DNA of 33,602 nucleotides from a virus. The translations under genes and the position numbers were made by a program. This document shows, in pieces, positions 17,234 to 25,365 of the stretch (position 1 is the first letter of the stretch; every line of letters starts with the position of its first letter). Where the stretch lies: positions 1-33,602 of IMG/VR virus record IMGVR_UViG_3300030118_006270. One strand, 5' to 3'. The notes beneath the pieces were generated by a model. It worked only from the letters and a program-made list of their open reading frames with translations. It made no database searches and was not told where the DNA came from.

Positions 17234-17414
17234 AGAAGCTTTAAATAAAATTGAAGCACATGAAAAATTGTGCAGAATAATGCAAAAACAAACGCATGAT
17301 AAGATAAACAACTTAGAAAAAGCTGTTAGCAGAATAGAAAAAATAATGTTGACATCTGCAGGTGTATTAATTACAGGTATGGCATCGATCATAATTGTAT
17401 TAATTACACAATGA
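17226..17414 (+). CDS. XhlA-like coiled-coil membrane protein (putative lysis factor)
   Basis: 62 codons overlapping the previous gene by 8 bases. Residues 1-40 form a charged helix with a heptad-like pattern (EALNKIEAHEKLCRIMQKQ, then DKINNLEKAVSRIEKI), and residues 41-60 a single hydrophobic segment (MLTSAGVLITGMASIIIVLI). This N-in coiled coil plus C-terminal membrane helix is the layout of the haemolysin XhlA family that accompanies phage holins. No endolysin was seen nearby, so a lysis role is inferred from layout and from its place at the end of the virion genes. It is followed by an ATGA-coupled exonuclease gene. Confidence 0.6.
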   Translation: MSKEALNKIEAHEKLCRIMQKQTHDKINNLEKAVSRIEKIMLTSAGVLITGMASIIIVLITQ

Positions 17415-18073
17415 AATTAATTAAGAAGTATCCTTATAAACATTACAATAGATTTTCAGACACAAACGGCAGGAAATATTTAGTAGATAATATTAAAGTT
17501 CCAAGTGTAACAACTATTTTGTCAGCAACAAAAGATAAAAGATTTTTAGATAATTGGCGCAGAAAAATAGGAGATGCTGAAGCTGATAAAATTATGAAAC
17601 AAGCATCTACTATAGGAACTGAAATGCACCAGGTTTTAGAATATACTTTAAATGGACAAGGGTATTTCAATGCTATGGAAGAAGGCACAAAACCAAGAAT
17701 GATGGCTAAAACAATATTGGATAATATTAAAATAGATGAGGTATGGGGTAATGAAATAAGTCTTGAATATCAAAACAAATTTGCAGGGACTTGTGATTTA
17801 ACTGCAATTGCCTACGGTAAACCTAGTATAATAGACTGGAAACAAACAAATAAGCCAAAAAGGGAGGAATGGGTTGAGGACTATAAACTTCAGCTAGGTG
17901 CCTATTATTTAGCCCATACGGCTAATTACGGGCCCATAGAGCAGGGTATAATAGCAATGTGTAGCCGTGACCTCCAATATCAAGAATTTAAGCTCTCAGA
18001 GCCTGATTTGAAGGAATATGCAGATAAATTCCTTAATAGGTTAGAAAGTTATAATAACTTACAACAACCATGA
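17411..18073 (+). CDS. PD-(D/E)XK exonuclease (RecB/Cas4-like)
   Basis: 220 codons starting in an ATGA overlap. The family's ordered motifs are visible: 'GTEMHQVLE' with H73 (70-78), 'GTCDLTA' with D129, 'IIDWKQTNK' with D142 and K144, and 'YKLQLGAYYLA' with Q161. These enzymes degrade or trim DNA ends; phage examples act in recombination, host DNA degradation or processing of replication intermediates. The last 15 bases overlap the 3' end of the convergent SNF2 gene, with no terminator space between them. The second half is somewhat richer in G+C than neighbouring genes. Confidence 0.85.
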   Translation: MKLIKKYPYKHYNRFSDTNGRKYLVDNIKVPSVTTILSATKDKRFLDNWRRKIGDAEADKIMKQASTIGTEMHQVLEYTLNGQGYFNAMEEGTKPRMMAKTILDNIKIDEVWGNEISLEYQNKFAGTCDLTAIAYGKPSIIDWKQTNKPKREEWVEDYKLQLGAYYLAHTANYGPIEQGIIAMCSRDLQYQEFKLSEPDLKEYADKFLNRLESYNNLQQP

Positions 18074-19516
18074 TTTAAGATCTTCTTCTCCAAGGGTTTT
18101 AGCAGCTACCTTACCTTTGTTAATAAGTGACTTCATGATAGCCTCATCTAATGTGTTTTTGGCTACAATATCAATATAAACAACAGTTCCTTTTTGGCCC
18201 ATTCTATGAGCCCTATCTTCTGACTGCATTCGCACTTCTAAATTATAATTATTAGAAAAATAAATAACAGTGTTTACTGCTGTTAAGGTTAAACCAAAAC
18301 CACCAGTTGTAGGATTTATTACGATAAATTTTGTTTCAGGATCTTCTTGAATTTTTTTTACGGCTTCTTGCCTATCCTTGACGTTAACAGCACCGTAAAT
18401 ACTAACTGTTGTATTTTTACCATATTTGTGTTGCAAAAATGCAACAATTTGTTCGATATTGTAAATATAATTAGCAAAAATTATTACTTTGCCGTCAGTT
18501 TCATCAAGTATTTCATTTAAAACATTTAATTTTTGTTCATGCAATCCCAAAACTAAACCATCATCATCTTTTGTAAAACCATTACAAACTTGATGCAATT
18601 TAATTATTTCAGTTAATTTATTTGAAAAAGAAATAGTGCTATCTTCAACTATAGCTAATGCAGTAGTTCTTAATTTTTCATAAATTTTTTTCGCTTCTCC
18701 TTCTAGTTCTATATATCGCTTTTGACGGACTTTAGGTTTTAAATCTAAACATTGATCTTTTCTAATTCTTGTTGAAAAAAATTTTAATTTTTGTTCTAAT
18801 TCTTGTAATCTTTTGTAATATTTTGGCACTGATATATATCTGCCAGATCCAACTGGTATATCAGTCATTTCAGCATATCTATTTCTAAAAGCAAGATAAC
18901 TAGAAAAACCTAATAAATCTTGATCTAAAAATTGACATTGTGTATATACGTCTAATGGAGATTTTGTTATTGGGGATCCTGTTAGTATACGCCTTACCCG
19001 CGATAATCCTCTTAGTTTTAAAATGTTCTTTGTACGTTTCGCTGATTTATTTTTTATGGTTGTGGATTCATCCAATACTACAAAGTTAAGTTTATTTTTC
19101 AATAAATAATCACAAGCACCATTAAAACCTCTTTTTGTTGATAAAGCTTCAACGTTCATTAGAAAGATTCTAAGGTGCTCATATTTATTTAACTTGTCAT
19201 AATCTTTAGGTTTGTCTATATTCCATTTATAGATTCTATATTTTATTTCATCAGGTAAATGAATCTCAATTTCATTTTGCCAAACTGTGTAAACAGATTT
19301 TGGTGCAATGACTAAAACACTTTGTATTTGTTTTTTTAAATATAAAAAACCAATATTATCAATTGTAACTTTTGTTTTACCAGTACCCATTTCCATGAAG
19401 TAAGCCCATTTATTTTTATTTGCTGATTCGTTCAAAGCATTTCTTTGATGTTCATAGGGTTTAGTTTTATACGGGTATTTCCACATCCAAAAACAATTTA
19501 TTTTTTTTTCTTGCAA
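18059..19516 (-). CDS. SNF2-family (SF2) DNA helicase / translocase
   Basis: Up to 485 codons from a TTG at 19516; the ATG at 19483 (residue 12) is an equally plausible start, because conserved sequence begins near 'YPYKTKPYEHQRNAL'. Motifs: Walker A MGTGKT (43-48), 'VLVIAPKSV' motif Ia, DEST as motif II (149-152), LTGSP motif III (178-182), 'TTGGFGLTLTA' motif V, and 'QSEDRAHRMGQ' motif VI (431-441), diagnostic of SNF2 ATPases. It lacks accessory domains. It is the only long minus-strand gene, convergent with the exonuclease and divergent from the replication operon. It could remodel replication or recombination intermediates or displace proteins from DNA. Confidence 0.92.
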   Translation of the reverse strand: MQEKKINCFWMWKYPYKTKPYEHQRNALNESANKNKWAYFMEMGTGKTKVTIDNIGFLYLKKQIQSVLVIAPKSVYTVWQNEIEIHLPDEIKYRIYKWNIDKPKDYDKLNKYEHLRIFLMNVEALSTKRGFNGACDYLLKNKLNFVVLDESTTIKNKSAKRTKNILKLRGLSRVRRILTGSPITKSPLDVYTQCQFLDQDLLGFSSYLAFRNRYAEMTDIPVGSGRYISVPKYYKRLQELEQKLKFFSTRIRKDQCLDLKPKVRQKRYIELEGEAKKIYEKLRTTALAIVEDSTISFSNKLTEIIKLHQVCNGFTKDDDGLVLGLHEQKLNVLNEILDETDGKVIIFANYIYNIEQIVAFLQHKYGKNTTVSIYGAVNVKDRQEAVKKIQEDPETKFIVINPTTGGFGLTLTAVNTVIYFSNNYNLEVRMQSEDRAHRMGQKGTVVYIDIVAKNTLDEAIMKSLINKGKVAAKTLGEEDLKSWLL

Positions 19517-19517
19517 A

Positions 19518-19542
19518 GGTCAATTGAATAATTTAATAGACC
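19518..19542. promoter_or_regulatory. 25-bp imperfect palindrome in the divergent gap
   Basis: The segment starts GGTC and ends GACC, with half-sites GGTC-N-ATT-N-AAT facing each other around base 19530. Only two opposed pairs break the symmetry. It fills most of the 41-base gap between the SNF2 start (TTG, 19516) and the Shine-Dalgarno (AGGAGG, 19546-19551) of the replication operon. An operator controlling both directions is plausible; a hairpin in the leader RNA is the alternative. Confidence 0.5.
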
Positions 19543-19557
19543 AACAGGAGGATTAAT

Positions 19558-20097
19558 ATGGATATTGAGCAAATGTCAGCAATAGACATTAATCAGGAAA
19601 GTGTAAAATCTATTTCTGAAAAATGTAATCAACTCAAAGATCTTCAAACTCAGATTGAACACGTAGAAGAAAGATTAAAAAAATTAAAAAATCAATCTAA
19701 GGATCTTGAAGAAAGAATAATTCCAGAGATGATGCAGGAAGCCGGTGTATCGTTGTTAAAATTAAAAGATGGTTCAACTGTCGAGGTTAAACCCTTTTAT
19801 GCAGCAAAAATTCCTGAATCACGCGTTGACGAAGCCTTTGGTTGGCTAAGAACAAAAGGATTTGAAGACCTAATAAAAAATACGGTCACAGCATCTTTTA
19901 ACCGAGGGCAAGATAATCAAGTCTCTGAATTAATAAAAGTTTGTGAAGAACATGGTTTTAACTACAATAAAAAAGAAAAGGTAGAGCCAATGACTTTAAA
20001 AGCTTTTGTTAGAGAACAAGTAGAAAATGGTAAGGAATTACCTTTTGATTTGTTCGGAGTATACATCGCAAATAAAACAAAAATAACAAACAAATAA
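19558..20097 (+). CDS. Conserved coiled-coil phage protein at head of replication operon
   Basis: 179 codons with AGGAGG six bases upstream. Residues about 15-60 form a coiled coil (LKDLQTQIEHVEERLKKL), followed by a compact domain with 'LKLKDGSTVEVKPFYAAKIP', 'AFGWLRTKGFEDLIKNTV' and a C-terminal 'TLKAFVREQVENG..LPFDLFGVY'. This layout is found in many phages directly ahead of single-strand-binding and primase genes, usually with no assigned function. I cannot give it one; association with the replisome is inferred from position. Confidence 0.65.
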   Translation: MDIEQMSAIDINQESVKSISEKCNQLKDLQTQIEHVEERLKKLKNQSKDLEERIIPEMMQEAGVSLLKLKDGSTVEVKPFYAAKIPESRVDEAFGWLRTKGFEDLIKNTVTASFNRGQDNQVSELIKVCEEHGFNYNKKEKVEPMTLKAFVREQVENGKELPFDLFGVYIANKTKITNK

Positions 20098-20107
20098 TAG
20101 GAAACAT

Positions 20108-20902
20108 ATGGAAACGAAAAAAAACGAACAATCGAAAGAAGTAACGAAGAAAGCACAATCAAGTTTGCCAGTAGCTAACATTGAGCAATTTGCAGACGCA
20201 GGATTTGATAATGTTGACTCTAAAAGTCTGGCATTACCATTTCTTAAAGTTCTTGGTCAGTTATCACCACAGGTCACACAAGGTGATAGTCAATTTATGG
20301 CTAATGCTAGAGCAGGGATGATTTATAATACAGTCACAGATGAACTTTATGACGGTCAAAAAGGCATAACAGTTATACCTTGCTATTATAAATTAGAATA
20401 CATTGAATGGAGAGATAGAGGCCAGGAAGGAAGTTCTGCTCCGATCAATGTTTACACAGCTGATTCGGATATCATGAGTAAAACAACAAGAGGTGATGAT
20501 GGAAAAGATCGTTTAGAAAATGGTAATTACATTGAGGAAACGGCTTCACATTACGTTATGGTGGTTGATGAGGAGAAATCTTCAACAGCTTTAATAACAA
20601 TGAAATCTACTCAAAGAAAAAAATCTAAAAAGTGGAATTCAATGATGATGTCTTTAAGGCAGAAAAGAAAAGATGGCAAAGGTTTTTTTAAACCTGCCCC
20701 TTTTACTCAAATGTATACTCTCAAAACTGTGCTAGAAAAAAATAATTTAGGTTCATGGTTTGGTTGGGAGATTGAGCATATAGGACAAGTGGAGAGCGAA
20801 GATACAATTAAAGCAGCTTTTGAGTTTTATGAAACTTGCAAAAAAGGTGCTGTCAAAGTTAACCACGGTAAAGAGGAACAAGTAGAAAAATCACCATTCT
20901 AA
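20108..20902 (+). CDS. Phage replication protein, candidate single-strand DNA-binding protein
   Basis: 264 codons. The N-terminus is Lys/Glu/Ser-rich and disordered; the core begins near 'LALPFLKVLGQLSPQVTQG' (about 42-60) and includes 'GQKGITVIPCYYKLEYIEW'. The C-terminus is a charged linker ending in K-S-P-F. The terminal Pro-Phe after a charged tail is like the partner-binding tip of bacterial SSB. The gene lies directly before the primase. Function as an SSB is an inference from this tail and from gene order; other phage proteins of this family are usually listed as unknown. Confidence 0.55.
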   Translation: METKKNEQSKEVTKKAQSSLPVANIEQFADAGFDNVDSKSLALPFLKVLGQLSPQVTQGDSQFMANARAGMIYNTVTDELYDGQKGITVIPCYYKLEYIEWRDRGQEGSSAPINVYTADSDIMSKTTRGDDGKDRLENGNYIEETASHYVMVVDEEKSSTALITMKSTQRKKSKKWNSMMMSLRQKRKDGKGFFKPAPFTQMYTLKTVLEKNNLGSWFGWEIEHIGQVESEDTIKAAFEFYETCKKGAVKVNHGKEEQVEKSPF

Positions 20903-20903
20903 A

Positions 20904-22475
20904 ATGGATTTGCTTGACAAAACCCTGGATGAGTTTATAGAACTCTTCCAGGGCTCATCTACATATTTTGGTGTTTCTAAACCCACGGGCAAAAAGAACT
21001 CGAAAGGTAAAGCAGAATTCAAACATTGGGTTGAACCTTCTCCAATGACAAAAGAACATTGGGTGCAACATTTACAAGGAGAAGCTTACTATGGATCAGT
21101 TCCCATTAGAGATGATAATACATGCAGTTGGGGTGTCATCGATGTTGATCGTTATAATATACAGCATCAAGAAGTTATATCGGTTATACGGAAAAGAAAC
21201 TACCCACTCGTACCATTCAGATCAAAATCCAACGGACTCCATTTAATTTTATTTGTTGAAGGTGTAGTTGCTGCATCTGCAATGCGAAAAAAATTAATTG
21301 AACTAGCATCAGATCTTGGAATAAATGATACTACAACAGATATTTTTCCTGCACAAGATGAAGTTGATTTAACTCCTGAAGACTGGGATGAAAAAAGAAA
21401 AGGTAATTTTGTAAATTTACCTTATCAAAAAGCAGAAATGACAACTAGAGTTGCAATGGATGATGATTGCAGGTCTATTAATTTAAAGGATTTATATAAG
21501 TTTGTTAACAAATTTAGATTAAAACCATCTGATTTTAAAAAATTAAAAATATTTCAGGATGATGAAACAAAAGATTATCCACCTTGTGTTGTTAATTTTA
21601 TGAAAAATAAAGTTAAAAAAGGTGAGGGTAGAAATGATGCAATGTTTAATGTTGCTGTGTTAGCAAAAAAGATTAACCCAGATCCAATAATGTATCAAGA
21701 TTGGACACGAGATATGATGATAAAAGTTTGTGAGGAGAGATTACATCCTAAAGAATTAGAAAATATATTTAAAGGTGTAGAAAACAAAGAGTATGCTTAC
21801 AAATGTAAAACCTCAATTGCTAGAATGCATTGTGTGTCTAGTGAATGCGTTAAAAGAAAACTAGGTATAGGAGCAAATGAAGCTTTGCCTGAAGTTGGTA
21901 AACTAATAAAAGTAAACTCTTATCCAGAACCTTATTGGATTTTACCCATCCAAGGTAAATCAATTAGACTTTCAACGAAACAATTATATCAACAACAATT
22001 ACTTGGAGAACAATTGTTAAATTATGATATTGTCTGGCGACCACTAAAACCTTCTAAAAGAGATCCAGACCCTTATAGAGATTGGCTAGATGAACTGATG
22101 GGTAACAAACAAGACATGGAAGGTTTTGATGCAACAGAGGAAGGCAGTGATGTATTTAACTCAAGAATGTCAAGATTTTTAGAGGATGTTGAAGATACAA
22201 CAGAATTTGATCAAATAGATTCAGGTAACATATGGAAAGATGAGGATGAAATGAGATTTAAATTAGAAACATTTAGATCTTTTATGAAAAAAATGGGTTA
22301 CAATTGGAACGAAAAAGAATGCACAAGGTTTTTAGAACAGGGAGGTGCGAAACCCAAAGCAAAATTTAAAGGTATACAAACCAGACACTGGATTGTGCCG
22401 TTACCAAAACAAATGGAGCATAAAAATAAAGATGTCAAATTTACTAAACCTAAAGCTGCGTGGGAAGACAATTAA
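20904..22475 (+). CDS. Archaeo-eukaryotic-type primase (TOTE/PrimPol-like)
   Basis: 523 codons. The catalytic AEP triad is visible in order: D80-V-D82 ('WGVIDVDRY'), the S-N-G-L-H motif S109...H113 ('RSKSNGLHLILF') and D146 in 'TDIFPAQ'. A helical PriCT-like region follows ('GRNDAMFNVAVLAKK', about 240-255), with conserved cysteines near 295-315 ('CKTSIARMHCVSSECVKR'). The C-terminal third is acidic and has no Walker A, so no helicase is fused to it. It should prime replication, and perhaps also polymerise. The 3' end is overlapped by 44 bases by the SF1 helicase gene. Confidence 0.85.
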   Translation: MDLLDKTLDEFIELFQGSSTYFGVSKPTGKKNSKGKAEFKHWVEPSPMTKEHWVQHLQGEAYYGSVPIRDDNTCSWGVIDVDRYNIQHQEVISVIRKRNYPLVPFRSKSNGLHLILFVEGVVAASAMRKKLIELASDLGINDTTTDIFPAQDEVDLTPEDWDEKRKGNFVNLPYQKAEMTTRVAMDDDCRSINLKDLYKFVNKFRLKPSDFKKLKIFQDDETKDYPPCVVNFMKNKVKKGEGRNDAMFNVAVLAKKINPDPIMYQDWTRDMMIKVCEERLHPKELENIFKGVENKEYAYKCKTSIARMHCVSSECVKRKLGIGANEALPEVGKLIKVNSYPEPYWILPIQGKSIRLSTKQLYQQQLLGEQLLNYDIVWRPLKPSKRDPDPYRDWLDELMGNKQDMEGFDATEEGSDVFNSRMSRFLEDVEDTTEFDQIDSGNIWKDEDEMRFKLETFRSFMKKMGYNWNEKECTRFLEQGGAKPKAKFKGIQTRHWIVPLPKQMEHKNKDVKFTKPKAAWEDN

Positions 22476-24042
22476 AATATTTGGTCCACCTGGTACAGGA
22501 AAAACTGAAAATTTATTAAAAAGAGTGCAACGTTATTTAAAAAAAGGTTATTCACCAGATGAAATCTGTTATGTTTCATTTACTAATAAAGCAGTTAATG
22601 AATGTGTATCTAGAGTTAGAAAGAGATTTAAAGAGTATGATGAAGATGACTTTAAATATTTTAGAACACTACATTCTTTAGCTAGGCAACAGTTTGCAGA
22701 GATACCCGTGTTAGATCCCAAAGCAGATATGTTAATTTTTCATACTCAATATGGAACAGTAAAAGTAAACTATAAAGAAGGCCATGATGATCAAAAAGTT
22801 TATAACAATTGGTCCTTACAAATTTATGATAGAGCGAGAAACATGAAAGTAGATCCTGTTTGGCTTTATAAACAACAAGCTAGAAAATCTGTTCGATTAC
22901 AACAATTTAAATCTATTATTAACGGTTACGAGGAGTTTAAAACTATGGAACTTGAGGACGGACAACGGACACCGGATAGGTTAGATTTTACTGATATGGT
23001 TCAAAGATACATTACTGATGGGTTAGTAATACCTTTCAAAGTGTTGATGGTGGATGAAGCCCAAGACCTTACCCCTTTACAGTGGGATATGGTTGTAAAA
23101 ATATCTAAAGCTGTTGATAGAGTTTACATAGCAGGAGATGATGACCAGGCTATTTATGAGTGGAATGGCGCAGATGTAAATTTATTTCAAACATTTCCAG
23201 GTAAATCTTTAGTTTTAAAAAAAAGTGTTAGATTAAATAAAAATATACATTATTTTTCTAATTGTATTTTACATTCCATGGGCTCTTCAAGAATTAAAAA
23301 AGAATTTTATTCTAACGGTAAAGAGGGTTCCATACAAAGATGGAACGGTCTTAAAAAAATACCTTGGGATTTAAATGGCAGCTGGATGGTTTTAGCAAGA
23401 ATCAACGATGTTAAAAGAGAGCTGCAGCAGGAGGCTAAAAATTTAGGACTATACTATCAAGATCAAAAAAATAATAAATCATTTGATCCAAATCAGTTTG
23501 CAGCAATACAGTTTTGGGAAAAAATATGTCAAGGGGGTTCAATAACAAGAGAAGAGGCCACTATAATGTATGAATTTTTATTAAATATAGACCACGGATT
23601 TAGGTCAGCAGATAGTAAAAAATGGTCATTTGCTCATGCAAATCAGGTATTTAATTTTGATGAATTACATCTCAGATGTGGTATGAGAGATAGTAAAGGA
23701 CCATGGAATCAAGTGTTTAAAAGAAAATTTAAAGATAAAGATAAAAAATATTTTAGAAAATTAATAAATGAAGGTGTTGATTTGAATCAACCTCCTAAAA
23801 TTATTATAGATACTATTCATCAAGTAAAAGGTGGTGAAGCTGATAACGTGGTTTTAGCTAGTAAATGTAATTTTCCATCACACTTTGACAAAAAAAATTC
23901 AACGGAAAAAGTTAAAGAACTTAGAGTTTGGTATACTGGTGCCACTAGATCCAAACAAACCTTACATTTATTAGGAACAAATCATCAATATAATTTTCCG
24001 TTAGGAAAATATTTTAAATTATACGAGGCAAATTATGTTTAA
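22432..24042 (+). CDS. UvrD/Rep-like superfamily 1 DNA helicase
   Basis: 536 codons from ATG 22432, chosen because GGAG lies at 22415-22418 and conserved sequence starts only ten residues later; the frame stays open upstream to 22345 but there it lies deep within the primase gene. Motifs: Walker A GPPGTGKT (18-25), 'VDEAQDLTPLQW' (D208-E-A-Q-D212), 'GDDDQAIYEWNGAD' (from residue 235), 'TIHQVKGGEADNVVL' (from 461) and 'WYTGATRSKQTLHL' near 500. A 3'-5' translocase for replication or repair is expected. With no DnaB-type helicase in view, it is a candidate replicative helicase (inference). Confidence 0.92.
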   Translation: MSNLLNLKLRGKTIKIFGPPGTGKTENLLKRVQRYLKKGYSPDEICYVSFTNKAVNECVSRVRKRFKEYDEDDFKYFRTLHSLARQQFAEIPVLDPKADMLIFHTQYGTVKVNYKEGHDDQKVYNNWSLQIYDRARNMKVDPVWLYKQQARKSVRLQQFKSIINGYEEFKTMELEDGQRTPDRLDFTDMVQRYITDGLVIPFKVLMVDEAQDLTPLQWDMVVKISKAVDRVYIAGDDDQAIYEWNGADVNLFQTFPGKSLVLKKSVRLNKNIHYFSNCILHSMGSSRIKKEFYSNGKEGSIQRWNGLKKIPWDLNGSWMVLARINDVKRELQQEAKNLGLYYQDQKNNKSFDPNQFAAIQFWEKICQGGSITREEATIMYEFLLNIDHGFRSADSKKWSFAHANQVFNFDELHLRCGMRDSKGPWNQVFKRKFKDKDKKYFRKLINEGVDLNQPPKIIIDTIHQVKGGEADNVVLASKCNFPSHFDKKNSTEKVKELRVWYTGATRSKQTLHLLGTNHQYNFPLGKYFKLYEANYV

Positions 24043-24241
24043 ATCAATAATACTTCAAGCATTAGAAGATAAATACAATGCACAAATATCAGAGGCATAT
24101 GCAACTTTAAAAATTTATTTAGAAAAACCTGTAGCCATAGGTGAACATCCACAACACATAGAGGAAGCAGATAAATTAATTAATAAAATTGCTCAGGCTG
24201 AAGAAAATAAAAAAGTTGTTATAGAGTTAAAAAATGACTAA
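24035..24241 (+). CDS. Small conserved phage protein, 68 aa
   Basis: ATG at 24035 overlaps the helicase gene by 8 bases. The protein begins MFKSIILQALEDKYNAQISE and holds 'PVAIGEHPQHIEEADKLINK', an arrangement recurrent in small helical proteins of cyanophages and other marine phages. It forms two or three helices with no catalytic residues evident. Function is unknown. It is coupled to the DUF3310 gene by an 8-base overlap. Confidence 0.65.
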   Translation: MFKSIILQALEDKYNAQISEAYATLKIYLEKPVAIGEHPQHIEEADKLINKIAQAEENKKVVIELKND

Positions 24242-24479
24242 CAAAGACATGTTTGAAGATGCGTTTCCACAAGATAAACAAATTGGTGGATCTCATTACA
24301 AATTTTTTACAATTCAACCTTTTGAATTTATATCAAAAAATGAGCTAACCTTTTTCCAAGGGAACGTTATAAAATACGTTTGTAGGTACAAATTTAAAAA
24401 TGGTATCGAAGACTTAGAAAAAATAAAACACTATTGTGATTTAGAAATAAAAAAATTAAAAGATAAAAAGAAAAAATGA
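24234..24479 (+). CDS. DUF3310-family protein
   Basis: 81 codons. The family signature is clear: 'GGSHYK' (about 18-23), 'IQPFEFISKNELTFFQGNVI' and 'KYVCRYKFKNGIEDLEKIKHY'. Members are small helical proteins very common in phages and sometimes labelled nucleotide kinase without good evidence. The biochemical role is unknown; its usual location among replication and nucleotide genes is kept here. The stop overlaps the next tiny ORF (ATGA). Confidence 0.85.
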   Translation: MTNKDMFEDAFPQDKQIGGSHYKFFTIQPFEFISKNELTFFQGNVIKYVCRYKFKNGIEDLEKIKHYCDLEIKKLKDKKKK

Positions 24480-24574
24480 CAACTATATTTGGTATAGGCA
24501 TGTTTGGTTATAGTATGCTTTGTTTATTAATTGGTGCTCTAATCGTTTATTATTTTATTAAAGACTTAAAATGA
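24476..24574 (+). CDS. Tiny membrane protein, 32 aa
   Basis: ATG at 24476 overlaps the DUF3310 stop (ATGA). The product is nearly all one hydrophobic segment (MFGYSMLCLLIGALIVYYF) with the basic end IKDLK, so probably a single membrane helix. It ends in an ATGA overlap with a second tiny membrane ORF. The unbroken chain of ATGA junctions argues for translation. Possible roles are holin-like, anti-holin or membrane anchor; none can be shown. Confidence 0.5.
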   Translation: MTTIFGIGMFGYSMLCLLIGALIVYYFIKDLK

Positions 24575-24675
24575 TTGAATGGTTAGGTGTTATAAGTTTT
24601 TTAGTTTGTGTTTATGGTTTAGTTGTGCTTTTATTAGTTTTTTGGAATAATGAAAAAAATAATATTGATAATTAG
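24571..24675 (+). CDS. Tiny membrane protein, 34 aa
   Basis: ATG at 24571 overlaps the previous stop. Residues 5-25 form a hydrophobic segment (LGVISFLVCVYGLVVLLLVF), followed by a polar tail WNNEKNNIDN. Its 3' end overlaps the start of the lipoprotein ORF by 26 bases in another frame, as inner- and outer-membrane spanin genes do, though both products here are much smaller than known spanins. Confidence 0.5.
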   Translation: MIEWLGVISFLVCVYGLVVLLLVFWNNEKNNIDN

Positions 24676-24769
24676 TATTTTAATAATATTAACCAGTTGT
24701 GTTAAGGACTATGATTTTAATCCAACAGCTACTATCGTCAGACAACTTGCAAATTTTAACCAAAAATGA
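24650..24769 (+). CDS. Tiny lipoprotein, 39 aa
   Basis: ATG at 24650 inside the preceding ORF; stop TGA overlaps the next gene's ATG (24766). The sequence MKKIILIISILIILTSC is a classic lipoprotein signal peptide with lipobox L-T-S-C and Cys17 as the lipidation site, leaving a mature chain of about 23 residues. Candidates: outer-membrane component of a spanin-like lysis pair, or a superinfection-exclusion lipoprotein that blocks a receptor. Its place in the replication operon favours early expression and thus exclusion (inference). Confidence 0.6.
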   Translation: MKKIILIISILIILTSCVKDYDFNPTATIVRQLANFNQK

Positions 24770-25365
24770 TTGTAAAATTTAAAATTCCTGACAATATTTA
24801 TTTCGATCTATTGGAAGTTATAAAAAACAAAACAAAATCATATGTGAAAAATTTAGCAGGTAATATCAGAGAAGAATATTATATTGGGGATTACATAAAT
24901 AAACTTCAACCTTTTATTATTTCTGCAATAGAAAATTCATTGTTAATTAATCACGTAAAAGAACAAAAAATTTTATTTCCTTACTCACAAAAATTAGTAT
25001 TAGATTCTTTATGGGTTAATTATCAAAAAAAATATGAGTTTAATCCAATGCACACTCATGATGGTTTATGTAGTTTTATATTATTTATGAAAATTCCATT
25101 CTTAATGGAAGAAGAATTTAAAGACTCTCCAGGAATTAATGCTAAACAAAACAAAGCAGGACATTTAGGTTTTTTTTGTTTAAACAGTAATATAAAAGGT
25201 TGCATAGAAGAATTAGTAATTCCTGTTGATAAAACTTTTGAAAAAACTGGTTTTTTATTTAAAGCAGATCTAAACCATTGTGTATATCCATTTTATTCAA
25301 GCGATGATTATAGAATTACTATTTCAGGAAATGTTTCTTTTGGAAATGAAGGTTTAAAAAAATGA
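24766..25365 (+). CDS. 2OG-Fe(II) oxygenase-like protein (fourth)
   Basis: 199 codons in ATGA overlap on both sides. The C-terminal half resembles the phage oxygenase-like family with 'NPMHTHDGLCSFILFMKIP' (H96-x-H98-D99), 'TGFLFKADLNHCVYPFYSSD' with H171, and 'YRITISGNVSF' with R183. Those three sites match the positions of the two iron-binding elements and the 2-oxoglutarate arginine. The H-x-H-D arrangement is unusual, so activity is less certain than for the gene at 2393. It lies directly before Pol A and may act on nucleic acid or a replication-stage protein (inference). Confidence 0.62.
   Translation: MIVKFKIPDNIYFDLLEVIKNKTKSYVKNLAGNIREEYYIGDYINKLQPFIISAIENSLLINHVKEQKILFPYSQKLVLDSLWVNYQKKYEFNPMHTHDGLCSFILFMKIPFLMEEEFKDSPGINAKQNKAGHLGFFCLNSNIKGCIEELVIPVDKTFEKTGFLFKADLNHCVYPFYSSDDYRITISGNVSFGNEGLKK

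Noticed and set aside
22345-22431. Upstream extension of the SF1 helicase gene
   Set aside because: The extra 29 codons lie inside the primase gene, look unlike the helicase N-terminus, and the ATG at 22432 has a usable ribosome binding site.
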